From Diaphorobacter sp. HDW4B (lineage in GTDB: Bacteria > Pseudomonadota > Gammaproteobacteria > Burkholderiales > Burkholderiaceae_C): DNA of 64,000 bases. The translations under genes and the position numbers were made by a program. Every line of letters starts with the position of its first letter. Position 1 is the stretch's first letter. The stretch covers positions 62,001 through 126,000 of the forward strand of contig NZ_CP049906.1 of the NCBI RefSeq assembly GCF_011305535.1, given 5' to 3'. The notes beneath the pieces were generated by a model. That model did no database searches, was not told where the DNA came from, and saw only the letters and a list, made by a program, of their open reading frames with translations. This document shows positions 1-9,026 of this stretch, in pieces.

Positions 1-189
1 TGGGCGTGCAGGTGGTTTGATTTGCTGGACTCGTGTTTGGCCCGCGCTGCGTTGCGCTGAACCCGCCTGCCGAAAGGGCACGGCGCGCACGCATTGCTCC
101 AGAATATCAGGACCTTGACGAGGGTATTGCACACTCGGCCCCTCTGTTTTCGACACTCTGATTCTTGCGATCGAACGATCCAAGCTTTA

Positions 190-209
190 AGTTGAAGTGA
201 GCTTCAAGT
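190..209. promoter_or_regulatory. Degenerate SoxR-box-like operator beside soxR
   Basis: An imperfect inverted repeat, AGTTGAAGTGAGCTTCAAGT, lies 24 bp before the soxR start. Seven of ten half-site positions pair, and it resembles the perfect copy at 2056. On the minus strand it reads TTGACT, a 19-bp spacer, then AAGCTT. That is the overlong spacing typical of MerR-family promoters and points leftward, so its main target may be a gene beyond the left edge. Autoregulation of soxR is also possible. The target is inference. Confidence 0.55.
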
Positions 210-232
210 CAAGCAATGAACAGGAAATCACC

Positions 233-709
233 ATGAGCTTTGGGGATGATGAGCTGCTGCCCATTGGCACCATCGCGCAGCGCAGCGGCGTCAACGCGTC
301 GGCGCTGCGTTACTACGAATCGCTGGGCTTGATCGAGTCCGTGCGCAGCCAGGCGGGGCATCGCCGCTATCGCCGCTCTGCTCTGCGCCGTGTGGCCTAC
401 ATCGTGTTTGCGCAGCGGCTGGGGTTTCAACTGGAGGAAATCGCCGCGCAACTCGAAGGCCTGCCCAAGCACCATGCGCCCACGGGTGACGAGTGGAACA
501 GCCTGTCGCAGACCTGGATCGACCGCGTCGACGAGCGCATCGCGGAGCTCACGCATCTGCGCCGAAGTCTGGAGAACTGCATTGGCTGCGGTTGCCTGTC
601 GATGAAGGTGTGCAACGTATTCAACCGTGCGGACTTCATCGCCGAGAAAGGCGCCGGCCCACGCGTGTGGCTGGGGGACAGGCTGAAGCCCGTCGAGGAC
701 GGTGGATGA
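233..709 (+). CDS. soxR: SoxR-type redox-sensitive MerR-family activator
   Basis: A 158-residue MerR-family regulator. The N-terminal winged helix-turn-helix (about residues 10-75, with LPIGTIAQRSGVN and ALRYYE) is followed by a dimerisation helix. It then carries the SoxR iron-sulfur motif C-x2-C-x-C-x5-C at Cys116, Cys119, Cys121 and Cys127, which holds a [2Fe-2S] cluster in known SoxR proteins. Oxidation of that cluster by redox-cycling compounds switches target promoters on. I chose ATG 233 over the in-frame GTG at 197 because AGGAAA precedes it at good spacing. Outside enterics SoxR usually controls efflux pumps directly rather than SoxS, which fits the MFS gene next door. No soxS-like gene is seen here. 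Confidence 0.93.
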   Translation: MSFGDDELLPIGTIAQRSGVNASALRYYESLGLIESVRSQAGHRRYRRSALRRVAYIVFAQRLGFQLEEIAAQLEGLPKHHAPTGDEWNSLSQTWIDRVDERIAELTHLRRSLENCIGCGCLSMKVCNVFNRADFIAEKGAGPRVWLGDRLKPVEDGG

Positions 710-742
710 CGCGACCGGAAACCTCGCCGGGCGCACGGCGGT

Positions 743-1927
743 TCAAAGCTTGCGCGCCAACAGCGCCCCGCCCACGGCCATGGGCAACAGCATCCACGCC
801 ACCAGCGACCAGCCACCCGCCTGGGCCAACGCGCCAGCGGAAAGGGGGCCCACCAACTGCCCCACATAGCTGCCCTGCATCATGAGGCCAATCGTCGGCG
901 CGATCAATGCGGGGCTCGGGGCCACCCTCGGCGCAATGGCGGTCATGGCACCCGGGGCACCGCCCATCCCGCCGATCAGCGCCACCGCAAAACCGATGGC
1001 AACGCCCGGCGGCAGGTTCAGCCAGAACAGGCACGGAATGCAGATGACTGCAATGCTGAAGCAGCCAGAAATAATCCGGCGCGGCGGCATACCATGGCGC
1101 ATCAACGTGCCAGAACAGAGGTTGCCCAGCACGTTCGCAGCCACGATGCCCGCGCTCACAAAGCCCGCCTGAATGGGCGACAGTCCCAGCAGATCCCGCA
1201 GCAGCAGCGGCAGAAATCCGGAAAAGGCAAAGTAGACAATCGCATAGAGCCCAAAGCAGATCGCGATGAGTTGCGCGCCGCGTGATCTGCCTACGCTGCG
1301 GATGGCGTCCCAGATGCTGTGCTGCTGCGTGCTTGCCGAGGCGACGGGAGGCAACGGCGGCAATGCCAGCAGCACCACCACCGCACATGCCATGGCCAAC
1401 CCGGCATTGACATGCCAGATCGCCTGCCAGGACAGCGGTATGCCGAGCGAAGACACCAGCGTCGCCACAAACAGGACCAAGGCGATGCCGCTCGGAACCG
1501 CCGTGCTGGAAAACGCCATCGCCAGGTCTCGGTCCGCAGGCGACGCGAGACGCCCGACCACACTGGACGCACAGATCAGCAGCGTCACCACGGCAATGCC
1601 TTCAAGCACCCGCGATGCAAGCAACAGACCGACGCTGGGGGCGCTACCACCCACCCCGCTGGTCAATGCGATCACCACCAATCCCGCGACGAGGACCCTG
1701 CGTGCATCGACCCGCGCAATGAGCACGCCAAGCGGCATCGCCAGCACGGCGCCGACGATGGCGAGCGCCGAGATCACCTGCCCTGTCTGTCGCAGGTTCA
1801 AATGCAAAGGCGCGTCCTGCAGCAACGGCAAGGCGATGATGGCCTTGCCGATCTGAAACGCGGCGATCACCGCAACGAAAATCGCCAAAGCGATGTAGCG
1901 CCAAGGAGTTGGGGAGGGTGGTGTCAT
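743..1927 (-). CDS. MFS efflux transporter, probable SoxR target
   Basis: A major facilitator superfamily protein of about 394 residues, with about twelve hydrophobic segments and an inner-membrane location expected. Loop motifs such as GVLIARVDARR (between TM2 and TM3) fit the drug:H+ antiporter or CynX-like branches. It converges on soxR, with only 33 bp between the stops. I chose ATG 1927; a TTG at 1936 is also in frame, and neither has a strong ribosome binding site. The perfect SoxR box sits about 130 bp upstream, so induction by redox-active compounds is likely. In Pseudomonas, SoxR is known to control an MFS pump. The substrate cannot be told from sequence. Confidence 0.85.
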   Translation of the reverse strand: MTPPSPTPWRYIALAIFVAVIAAFQIGKAIIALPLLQDAPLHLNLRQTGQVISALAIVGAVLAMPLGVLIARVDARRVLVAGLVVIALTSGVGGSAPSVGLLLASRVLEGIAVVTLLICASSVVGRLASPADRDLAMAFSSTAVPSGIALVLFVATLVSSLGIPLSWQAIWHVNAGLAMACAVVVLLALPPLPPVASASTQQHSIWDAIRSVGRSRGAQLIAICFGLYAIVYFAFSGFLPLLLRDLLGLSPIQAGFVSAGIVAANVLGNLCSGTLMRHGMPPRRIISGCFSIAVICIPCLFWLNLPPGVAIGFAVALIGGMGGAPGAMTAIAPRVAPSPALIAPTIGLMMQGSYVGQLVGPLSAGALAQAGGWSLVAWMLLPMAVGGALLARKL

Positions 1928-2055
1928 GCGAGCCAATCACGAAGTCATGAGCCAGTGCTCGGCGCTCGATACTGTTTCAGCCTGTTCTGAACAGCGCCGT
2001 CCCGCAGCGGATTGCCGCGTGATGCCTCTGGACTCGGGAATGACTGCAGTCTGAT

Positions 2056-2075
2056 ACTTGAAGTGCACTTCAAGT
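2056..2075. promoter_or_regulatory. Perfect SoxR-box palindrome upstream of the MFS gene
   Basis: ACTTGAAGTGCACTTCAAGT is a perfect 20-bp palindrome and closely resembles the known SoxR site (CTCAAGTTAACTTGAG type). On the minus strand TTGACT (-35) and CAGACT (weak -10) flank it with a 19-bp spacer, the long spacing that MerR-family activators correct by twisting DNA. It drives toward the MFS gene. Confidence 0.8.
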
Positions 2076-2152
2076 CAAGCGCCTTTGCAAGGAGGCTCGG
2101 AATCCCGAATCCCGCGTGCCAGAAATGCCAGTGAACAGAGCCGACTGTGCCG

Positions 2153-2800
2153 CTACGTCTTCCTGCGCACCATCACATGCGTGGCGCGCTCGCCCTGCAC
2201 CACCTCATGCACCTTGTAGCCCAGCGCGCGCATGTCCAAGCCCTGCCACAGATTCTCGCCCGAGCCCAACAGGATGGGGCGCACGGCAAGGTGCAACTCG
2301 TCGATGAGCTGGGCCTGCAGAAACTGGCGCACGGTGGAAGCCCCACCGCCGATCCGAATGTCGCGCCCGCCTGCCACTGCTTTGGCTTGCGCCAGCGCCG
2401 ACGCCACCCCGTCCGTGATGAAATGGAAATCCGTGCCTCCCTGCATGCGCAGCATGGGTCGCGCGTGATGCGTCAGCACAAACGCAGGCACGTGATAAGG
2501 CGGCTCGTCGCCCCACCACCCTTTCCATTGGTCATCGGGCCAGGGACCACGGATGGGGCCAAACATGTTGCGCCCCAGAATCCACGCACCGATGTTCTCG
2601 AAGGCCTGCTCGGCCATCTGGTTGTCGATGCCCGTTTCGCCGGTCTGCTGTCCGCCGATCATCTGTTGAAAAACCCGCGTGGGGAAGAACCATTCCATCA
2701 GCTCAGTTCCACCGACGCCCAGCGGGTTCTCCAGATCCTGAGAAGGACCGGCCGAGTAACCGTCGAGCGAAACACCGAAGCAGAGAACTTTGACTTTCAT
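2153..2800 (-). CDS. Dihydrofolate reductase / RibD C-terminal-domain family protein
   Basis: A 215-residue single-domain protein of the RibD_C/DHFR-like family. It opens with MKVKVLCFGVSLDGYSAG, the usual first strand and loop of this family. It also has an ILGRNMFGP segment, a central IRIGGGASTVRQFL nucleotide-binding loop, and a C-terminal LHLAVRPILLGSGE strand. Family members use NADPH; most standalone copies have no assigned substrate. AAAGGCAGG precedes the ATG. It is not linked to folate or riboflavin genes, so its role is unknown. It may simply be a stress-associated reductase beside soxR. Confidence 0.85.
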   Translation of the reverse strand: MKVKVLCFGVSLDGYSAGPSQDLENPLGVGGTELMEWFFPTRVFQQMIGGQQTGETGIDNQMAEQAFENIGAWILGRNMFGPIRGPWPDDQWKGWWGDEPPYHVPAFVLTHHARPMLRMQGGTDFHFITDGVASALAQAKAVAGGRDIRIGGGASTVRQFLQAQLIDELHLAVRPILLGSGENLWQGLDMRALGYKVHEVVQGERATHVMVRRKT

Positions 2801-3121
2801 GGGTGCCTGCCTTTCATGGTCTCCAGATCAAGTGCATGTCGCCATCGACAAAGCCAACGCCAACATCGACCCCGACGTCTTGCGATTGGCGAAGAATCCA
2901 GACCTTCGTGCCATTCGCGATGCAGTCGCGTGTCAGCGCTTGACATGTTTCAAGCCTGCTTGCCACCATGAAGATATGTACCACGCCTTTTGGGCCAGCC
3001 CAAAAAACCATCACTGACTATATCGACCCTGCCGAGCGCAAGAGGGCCGAGCAGGCCAGTCAAATGAAGCGTGGGGGCGCTGCGGGAAATCGCACTCGGA
3101 ACACAGGCAACCGCATCCCAC
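2801..3121. other. 321-bp stretch without a supported gene
   Basis: Short ORFs exist on both strands here, for example a 66-codon minus-strand frame that ends 13 bp before the DHFR-like gene. None shows a recognisable domain or a good start context. I see no clear terminator or palindrome. Confidence 0.4.
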
Positions 3122-4543
3122 TCATCTCACAAACTCCGCCGGTCTTTCCGCCGCCAACAACTCAAGCAGAGATGCCACACTTTCCATGCGCTCGATGGAC
3201 TCGACCTGCTGGATGATCTGCTCCATCGCGGAGGGTGCCAGGCAGCCCGCCGCGACATTGCGGAACTTCTGCTCCACTTCGTAGGCCGACAGCGGATTCT
3301 CGGGACTTCCACGGCGATGCAATATCTCGTGATGCAGGCGCTTGCCGTCGCGCGTTGTGATTTCAACGCGTGCGGCATGACGATACGCGGCTCCCATGGC
3401 GTTGATTCCCGGATCCGCGCTGGCCTCGATGCGTTGGATGAACGCAAGAATGGCGGGGTCGGCCAGCCGGTCTTCGTCGTATTGCGCGACGAAGGCGACT
3501 CCATCGAGCGCGATCACGGCAAGCCCAAAAAACAGGTTCATCTGTGCGGCGGTCACGCCCTGGGCCTGATAGGGCCAGGCGCAGTGCACATAGGTCATGT
3601 GGCTCACACCGACTCGCACCAGAGCGATATCCGTCGCATCGAGCGCGTGGGAATCCATCAGCTCACGCAAGGCATCCATGGCCGCGTGAATGCTGGTCAC
3701 ACTGGCGTGCGGCTTGTAGCCGACCTTCTCGATCTCCCATTCGTGCCCAAGTCCCTGTGTCAACCGGTCCGCGTTGGGCTGATCGCTGTAGCTCGACAGG
3801 TAGCCACCATAGGCTGCCTCCAGCACATTGCCGATGCCCGTGAAGCCGCGTTGCGCCAACTGTGCGGCATACACGCCGCTTTGCGCCGCTCGTCCCGCGT
3901 GCAATCGCTTGACCATGGCACCCTCCTGCGCCGCCATCAGCCCGCCGGCTTGCGATCCCGCGATGCCCAAGGCATGTTGCATCTGCCGGGCATCCAACCC
4001 CAGCATCCAGCCAGCGGTGGCTGTGGCGACAAACACACCGGAGGTCCCCTGGGGATGAAAACCGCGAAAGAACAGATTCATCGTGGCCGCATTGCCGACG
4101 CGGATGCCCAGTTCGTAACCGCAGGCCAGCGCCGTCAAAAACTGCTTTCCGCTGCATGCACTGCCGCGGGCTTGCGCCAATGCGGCTGCCACCGGCAAGG
4201 CGATGGAGCCCGGATGCAGGATCGACTCCTTGTGGATGTCGTCGAGTTCGAAAGCGTGCCCTGCCGTGCCGTTGACCAGCACGGCACCCGCCGCCGATGT
4301 CGCGCGTCCCGTGCCGAACAGTGCCGACACGGGCGTCGCCTGCTCCGCCTCCACCATGGCCTGCACCTGCTGAGTCCACGGCAGAGTCATGCCGTAGAGG
4401 CAGCAACCGATGCTGTCCAGAAGACTTGTCTTCAACCGCGCAACCGCTGCGGCAGACAGATCGTCGAAGCGCATGTCCGCTGCAAACGCCGCCAGCGTTG
4501 CGGTGGCCCCTTCGAGCAAGGGCTCTTCATTCGAATCACGCAT
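3122..4543 (-). CDS. MmgE/PrpD family protein (first copy)
   Basis: A 473-residue member of the MmgE/PrpD family, which includes 2-methylcitrate dehydratase, cis-aconitate decarboxylase and many uncharacterised catabolic enzymes. Family features seen: the all-helical N-terminal domain with SLLDSIGCCLYG; the HAFELDDIHKESILHPGS segment, which holds the conserved Asp-Asp and His-Pro of the active-site region; and a C-terminal lid domain. I prefer ATG 4543 (GAGAGA upstream); a TTG at 4579 would add 12 residues. It is the last gene of a leftward run behind livKHMGF and an amidohydrolase. It is therefore more likely to act on an imported organic acid than in the propionate cycle, since no prpB or prpC is present. 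Confidence 0.88.
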   Translation of the reverse strand: MRDSNEEPLLEGATATLAAFAADMRFDDLSAAAVARLKTSLLDSIGCCLYGMTLPWTQQVQAMVEAEQATPVSALFGTGRATSAAGAVLVNGTAGHAFELDDIHKESILHPGSIALPVAAALAQARGSACSGKQFLTALACGYELGIRVGNAATMNLFFRGFHPQGTSGVFVATATAGWMLGLDARQMQHALGIAGSQAGGLMAAQEGAMVKRLHAGRAAQSGVYAAQLAQRGFTGIGNVLEAAYGGYLSSYSDQPNADRLTQGLGHEWEIEKVGYKPHASVTSIHAAMDALRELMDSHALDATDIALVRVGVSHMTYVHCAWPYQAQGVTAAQMNLFFGLAVIALDGVAFVAQYDEDRLADPAILAFIQRIEASADPGINAMGAAYRHAARVEITTRDGKRLHHEILHRRGSPENPLSAYEVEQKFRNVAAGCLAPSAMEQIIQQVESIERMESVASLLELLAAERPAEFVR

Positions 4544-4588
4544 GTGGTCTCTCGCAAGTGAGATAAGTCGCTGAGCCAATCCGCTCCA

Positions 4589-5632
4589 TCAAGCACCGAG
4601 GCGATAGACCTTCGCGGCCGTTTCCTTGAATAGCCAGTGCTTGTCCTCCGCGCTCGCTCCCGCCGCCAGTCGCTTGAAGGCATTCCAGACCACGCCATAT
4701 CCTGCGGCGCTGCGGTCTACGGGAAAATTGCTTTCAAACATGCAGCGCTCAGGTCCAAAGGCCTCGATCACCGGATCGAACCAAGGTCGCCAGGCATCGG
4801 CCAATATCTGCGACGATGGTGGCTGTGCGCGCTGGGCAAAGCCATAGCCGAAAACCGCTGTGCCCAGACCGCCCAGCTTCACGACCACATTGGGGCACTC
4901 GGCCAGATGCCTCAGCCACGGCAGCCATTCCAAGCGCGCCCTGTCCGCCCTGCCCTCGTAGTCTGCTACGCCAAGCACGCCGCCGATATGGTCGAGCACC
5001 AACGTCGTTTCAGGAAACGCACTGGCCAAGTCCAACACTTCCCTGATCTGTGGGTGGTAGACCCATGCGTCGAAGCTCAGCCCATGCCGTGCCAGTTGCG
5101 CGTAACCCGCGCGAAACGCCGCATCGCCATACAGGCCCTGCATCGCGCGGGGCAGCACGCCGTGCTTGAAGGTTGGATGGAAAGCGCCGCTGTTGCGAAT
5201 GCCGCGAAAACGGCCATCACCGGCAGCCACCTGAGCGGCCAGCACCTCACTCACCGCCTCGCCCAAACGCAGGTCGGCATAACCCACGATGCCTGCGGCG
5301 ATCCGGGTGTTCTTCTGCCGCTGATTCGCGTCCTTGGTAATGGCCACTACGGATTCGGTTTCTCCCACGGGCTGCAACGCAACGGAGCCCTGCTTGCGAT
5401 AACTCCAGCCGCATTGCACATAGACCGTGGATTCGATGCGATGCCCCGCACCATCTTCCAGCAGCTCGTCGGGGAAGTAGCCGCCCCAGTGTTCGGAGAA
5501 ATGGTGGTGCGCATCGATGATCGGGAGATCCGGCTCCAGCACCTCTTCACGGCTTGCCTTGAGCCATTCTGCCGACGGCTGCTGGTGTTCGATGAGCAGC
5601 AGATCGGTAGCAACGTTTTCAGTGGTTCGCAT
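4589..5632 (-). CDS. Amidohydrolase (COG3618, lactonase-like)
   Basis: A 347-residue TIM-barrel metallohydrolase of the amidohydrolase_2 family, the group holding 2-pyrone-4,6-dicarboxylate lactonase and fuconolactonase. Seen directly: the strand-1 HxH motif in IIDAHHHF (His42, His44), a later strand His in VLDHIGGVLG, and the C-terminal MFESNFPVD segment with the family's catalytic Asp. It probably hydrolyses a lactone or a related ring or ester in the cytoplasm. It sits seven bases upstream of the livF stop side and 45 bp before the MmgE/PrpD gene in the same direction, so it is probably co-transcribed. The substrate is not deducible. Confidence 0.87.
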   Translation of the reverse strand: MRTTENVATDLLLIEHQQPSAEWLKASREEVLEPDLPIIDAHHHFSEHWGGYFPDELLEDGAGHRIESTVYVQCGWSYRKQGSVALQPVGETESVVAITKDANQRQKNTRIAAGIVGYADLRLGEAVSEVLAAQVAAGDGRFRGIRNSGAFHPTFKHGVLPRAMQGLYGDAAFRAGYAQLARHGLSFDAWVYHPQIREVLDLASAFPETTLVLDHIGGVLGVADYEGRADRARLEWLPWLRHLAECPNVVVKLGGLGTAVFGYGFAQRAQPPSSQILADAWRPWFDPVIEAFGPERCMFESNFPVDRSAAGYGVVWNAFKRLAAGASAEDKHWLFKETAAKVYRLGA

Positions 5633-5638
5633 GATCTT

Positions 5639-6349
5639 TCAAACTCCCAGATAAGCCTTGCGCACAAATGGATCTTCGAGCAGTTCGCCGCCCTTGCCCG
5701 ACTTGACCACCTCGCCATGCTCCAGTGCATAGGCGTTGTGCGCCAGTCGCAGCGCCAGCCGCGCGTTCTGCTCGACGAGCACGATGGACATGCCCGATTG
5801 ATTCAGGCGGCGAATCGCATCGGCGATCTCGGCCACCACCTTGGGTGCAATGCCAAGCGACGGTTCATCCAGCATCAGCAAGCGCGGACGCGACATCAGC
5901 GCGCGACCTATCGCCACCATCTGCTGCTCTCCTCCCGAAAGCGAACCCGCCAATTGCGCACGCCGCTCCTGCACACGCGGGAAAAGCTCATAAATCATCT
6001 TCAGCGTTTCGGCCCGCTCGGCTTCCGACTTGACCGTGTGTGCACCGATCAGCAGGTTCTCCTGCACCGTCATGCGCGCAAACAGGCGTCTGCCCTCCGG
6101 CGACAGCGCAATGCCCTTGAGCACGCGCTGCTCCGTCGGCATGCGCTGCACCTCGTCGCCTTCCACGCGGATGCTGCCTGCGCTGCTGGCCACCAGTCCC
6201 GCGATCGCCTTCAGGGTGCTGCTCTTGCCCGCACCGTTGGAGCCGATGAGCGCCACGAGCTCGCCCTTGTTGACTTCGAAGCTGACGGAGCGAACGGCTT
6301 CGAGCTTCCCGTAATGCACACACAGATTCGATACTTCAAGCATGGGCAT
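5639..6349 (-). CDS. livF: Branched-chain-type ABC transporter ATPase LivF
   Basis: ABC ATPase of about 236 residues. Walker A GSNGAGKSS, signature LSGGEQQ and Walker B RLLMLDEPS are all intact, followed by the LivF-typical SLGIAPK and LVEQNARLAL. It pairs with LivG as one of two nucleotide-binding subunits of a HAAT-family importer at the inner face of the membrane. The start is taken at MPMLEV (6349), which overlaps the livG stop by 14 bp. MLEV at 6343 is an alternative, and the longer frame to 6379 would intrude further into livG. The substrate may be an aromatic or organic acid rather than leucine, given the catabolic neighbours. Confidence 0.92.
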   Translation of the reverse strand: MPMLEVSNLCVHYGKLEAVRSVSFEVNKGELVALIGSNGAGKSSTLKAIAGLVASSAGSIRVEGDEVQRMPTEQRVLKGIALSPEGRRLFARMTVQENLLIGAHTVKSEAERAETLKMIYELFPRVQERRAQLAGSLSGGEQQMVAIGRALMSRPRLLMLDEPSLGIAPKVVAEIADAIRRLNQSGMSIVLVEQNARLALRLAHNAYALEHGEVVKSGKGGELLEDPFVRKAYLGV

Positions 6350-7115
6350 ATTCGGGCGCTCCCAGATAAGCCTCGACAACGGCTGGATTCACACGCAACT
6401 CCTCCGGCGTTCCCTCTGCAATTTTTTCCCCATGCACCAGCACCACAATGCGCTCGCACACCTCCATGACGATGGCCATGTGGTGCTCCACCAGCAAGAT
6501 CGTCATGCCATGTTCATCACGCAGGCGGCGCAGCAAGCGCGTCAGCTCATTGCACTCCTCGTGATTCAAACCTGCGGCCGGTTCGTCCATCAGCATCATC
6601 GAAGGCCGTGTGGCCAAACCGATGGCGATGCCGAGCTTCTTCTGCAAGCCATAGGCCAGAGTGCCCGCCTCCATGTGCCGCCATTCCTGCATGCCGACGA
6701 TGTCGATCACGCGGTCGATCTCGGCCTGCACTTCCTCGCGTGCCAGCAGCGCCGAGCTGCGGCGCATGAGCACCTGCGGGGCAGATCCCCGGATGCGCGA
6801 CAGCAAAGCGTTTTCGATGTTGCGCTCCACGGTTTCATTCGCGAAGGTGGTGGTCGACTGGAACGTTCGCACCAGGCCGCGAGAGACAATTTCGCTGGGC
6901 CGTTTGCCGGTGATGTCCTGTCCCGCAAACAGCACTTGCCCTTTGGTGGGTGCCAGCACTCCGCAGATGGAATTGAACGCGGTGGTCTTGCCTGCCCCAT
7001 TGGGACCGATCAAACCGGCAATCTGCCCTTGTTGAATCGAAAAGCTCAGATTCTTCACGGCCGCCAAGCCACCGAAATGCTTGGCCAGCCCCTTTACTTC
7101 CAAAATGGCTGTCAT
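6336..7115 (-). CDS. livG: Branched-chain-type ABC transporter ATPase LivG
   Basis: A 259-residue ABC ATPase. Walker [10 protein letters not shown] and Walker [13 protein letters not shown] (the MDEPxAGLN form is a LivG hallmark) are intact. The signature reads [12 protein letters not shown], slightly off the usual LSYGQQR. I chose ATG 7115 because the family begins with a short lead such as TAILEVKGL; the frame runs open upstream inside livM but has no homology there. It overlaps livM by 4 bp (ATGA type), so translation is probably coupled. It works with LivF, LivH and LivM. Confidence 0.92.
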   Translation of the reverse strand: MTAILEVKGLAKHFGGLAAVKNLSFSIQQGQIAGLIGPNGAGKTTAFNSICGVLAPTKGQVLFAGQDITGKRPSEIVSRGLVRTFQSTTTFANETVERNIENALLSRIRGSAPQVLMRRSSALLAREEVQAEIDRVIDIVGMQEWRHMEAGTLAYGLQKKLGIAIGLATRPSMMLMDEPAAGLNHEECNELTRLLRRLRDEHGMTILLVEHHMAIVMEVCERIVVLVHGEKIAEGTPEELRVNPAVVEAYLGAPEYAHA

Positions 7116-8107
7116 TGAGAACTCCGAGAGGAACGCAGCATTCCCACCAGACTGGCAATGCCGCCCGGCAAAAAGCGAAGAATCAGAATCAATGCAGCGC
7201 CATAGAACATGTGCTGCGTCTGCACCGCGCCGCGAAACAACTCCGGCAGCGGTGTGAGCACCAGTGCGCCCAGCACGGGGCCGTACACCGACTTGCGACC
7301 TCCGATCACCAGCATGGTGATGAACGCCACGGAAGCGCTGGTGCCGAATGACTCGGGCGATATGAAGCCGACATAGCGAGCGATCAGCACGCCACCCATT
7401 CCCGCCAGAACGGAGCCGATCACATAGGCCACGATCTGAATGCGCAGCACATTGATGCCCGTCGATTCGGCCAATGCCGGATTGGCTGCCACGGCTTCCA
7501 TCGCATGGCCGAGAGGACGTTGGAAAAGCCAGATCATCAATCCAAGCGAAGCCACCGCCATCACCAGCGCCAGCAGATAGAAACGTTCGCGCGAATCGAA
7601 CAGCCAACCGGCGATCTGCATGGGCGCGATGCCCGCGATACCGCTTGCACCGCCGGTGATCGGCGCAGCATCCAGCAAGACCAGTCGCACCAATTCTGCA
7701 AACGCGAAGGTGACCAGCACAAAGTAGACCCCCTTCAATCGCAGGATCACCCATCCGAGCAAGGCCGCCAACAGCGCCACGAACACAAGACCCAGCAAGG
7801 CAGAAGGGACAACGCCCATTCCCGTCCAGGTGACCAGCAGCACCGAGGCATAGGCCCCGAGCGCCACCGGAGCGGAATGACCGAAGGAGAGCTGGCCGCT
7901 GCGATCGATGAGCGACAGCCCGTTGACGATCACGATGTTGATGCAGGCCATGATGGCCAGATGCAGGACAAACTGCCCCGCCAGCCAGGGCCAGACGGCC
8001 AATGCCACGGCAGCCATGGCGACAGCGAACAGCACGGGCCTGAAGCCTGCGCGAGAGGTCTCCCGATTCGCCGGGGTGACTGGCAAGGGTTGTGCACGGG
8101 TATTCAT
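7112..8107 (-). CDS. livM: Branched-chain-type ABC permease LivM
   Basis: A 331-residue inner-membrane permease with about ten hydrophobic segments, family BPD_transp_2. It has the GQLSFGHSAPVALGAY block, equivalent to the LSLGHAAF-GIGAY motif, and the cytoplasmic EAVAANPALAESTGIN coupling loop that contacts the ATPases. One base separates it from livH, and it overlaps livG by 4 bp. Together with LivH it forms the heterodimeric channel. The N-terminal 20 residues are polar, as is common for LivM. Confidence 0.91.
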   Translation of the reverse strand: MNTRAQPLPVTPANRETSRAGFRPVLFAVAMAAVALAVWPWLAGQFVLHLAIMACINIVIVNGLSLIDRSGQLSFGHSAPVALGAYASVLLVTWTGMGVVPSALLGLVFVALLAALLGWVILRLKGVYFVLVTFAFAELVRLVLLDAAPITGGASGIAGIAPMQIAGWLFDSRERFYLLALVMAVASLGLMIWLFQRPLGHAMEAVAANPALAESTGINVLRIQIVAYVIGSVLAGMGGVLIARYVGFISPESFGTSASVAFITMLVIGGRKSVYGPVLGALVLTPLPELFRGAVQTQHMFYGAALILILRFLPGGIASLVGMLRSSRSSQ

Positions 8108-8108
8108 C

Positions 8109-8978
8109 TCACGCCTCCCCTTTGCCGATCAGCCCACGCGGGAAAGCCAGCATGCCCACGATGACCAGAATGAAAATCAGCATGTCCGCCGTGCTGCTTT
8201 CGAGGAACAGCGCTGTGTAGCTCTCCAGAAGTCCAAGGCACAGCCCCGCGAGCGCGGCACCCGGAATGCTGCCCAACCCACCCAGAATCACCACCATGAA
8301 AGCCTTGAGCAACGGCGCCTGTCCCATGAAGGGCGACACCGAAAACAACGGTGCCATCAACGCGCCCGCGATGGCCGCCAGCCCAATGCCAATACCGAAT
8401 CCCAGTGGGTAGTAAAGACGCGCCTTCACGCCTTGCAGCGCTGCAATATCGGCATCTTCCACCACCGCGCGCAGGCCACGCCCCACAGCGGAATGCCGCA
8501 GAAACACATACAGCAGCACCAGCACTGCGACCGCAAAGGCGATCACATACAAACGCGAGTTCGCCACGGTCACACCCAGAAAGCTGGAGGCCCCGGTGGC
8601 GATGGCAGGCACGGACACTGGGTCCGGCCCGAACACCATCAACGCCACGTTCTGCAAGATCATGGCCAGGCCAATGGTGACGATCATGCCGTTGAGTTCG
8701 TCCTTGCGAAACGGCTTGAGCACCAGCCATTCCACCAGACTGCCAAAGACAATCGCAATCACCACGGTGAGCACCACGGCCAGCAGAAATGGCGCACCCA
8801 GATGCACCATCAGCACATAGGCGGCAAACGCGCCCAGCATGTAGAACTCACCGTGCGCAAAATTCACCATGCGCATCACGCCGAACACCAGCGTGAAGCC
8901 CACGGCCATGAGCAGGTAGAGCAGGCCGACGACCAGTCCATTGACGGTCGCCTGGCCGAGCAGGAGATACCAATTCAT
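8109..8978 (-). CDS. livH: Branched-chain-type ABC permease LivH
   Basis: A 289-residue inner-membrane permease of family BPD_transp_2. Family motifs seen: GLLYLLMAVGFTLVFGVMRM, NFAHGEFYMLGAFAAY, and the ATPase-coupling loop LRAVVEDADIAALQGVK. It is the first membrane gene after the binding protein, 48 bp downstream of it, and begins the tightly packed livHMGF set. It should pair with LivM. The substrate is set by the upstream binding protein. Confidence 0.92.
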   Translation of the reverse strand: MNWYLLLGQATVNGLVVGLLYLLMAVGFTLVFGVMRMVNFAHGEFYMLGAFAAYVLMVHLGAPFLLAVVLTVVIAIVFGSLVEWLVLKPFRKDELNGMIVTIGLAMILQNVALMVFGPDPVSVPAIATGASSFLGVTVANSRLYVIAFAVAVLVLLYVFLRHSAVGRGLRAVVEDADIAALQGVKARLYYPLGFGIGIGLAAIAGALMAPLFSVSPFMGQAPLLKAFMVVILGGLGSIPGAALAGLCLGLLESYTALFLESSTADMLIFILVIVGMLAFPRGLIGKGEA

Positions 8979-9026
8979 ATCGCGAAGAACTCCGTTTGAG
9001 TTGTGAGGGCTCTGATCGGGAACCGC

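Noticed and set aside
2814-3014. 66-codon minus-strand frame ahead of the DHFR-like gene
   Set aside because: Spacing is suggestive of an operon, but no good ribosome binding site, domain or composition supports it.
4637-6469. 610-codon plus-strand frame
   Set aside because: It lies antisense to the amidohydrolase and livF, both with clear motifs. Its residues are low-complexity His/Arg/Gln typical of high-GC shadow frames.
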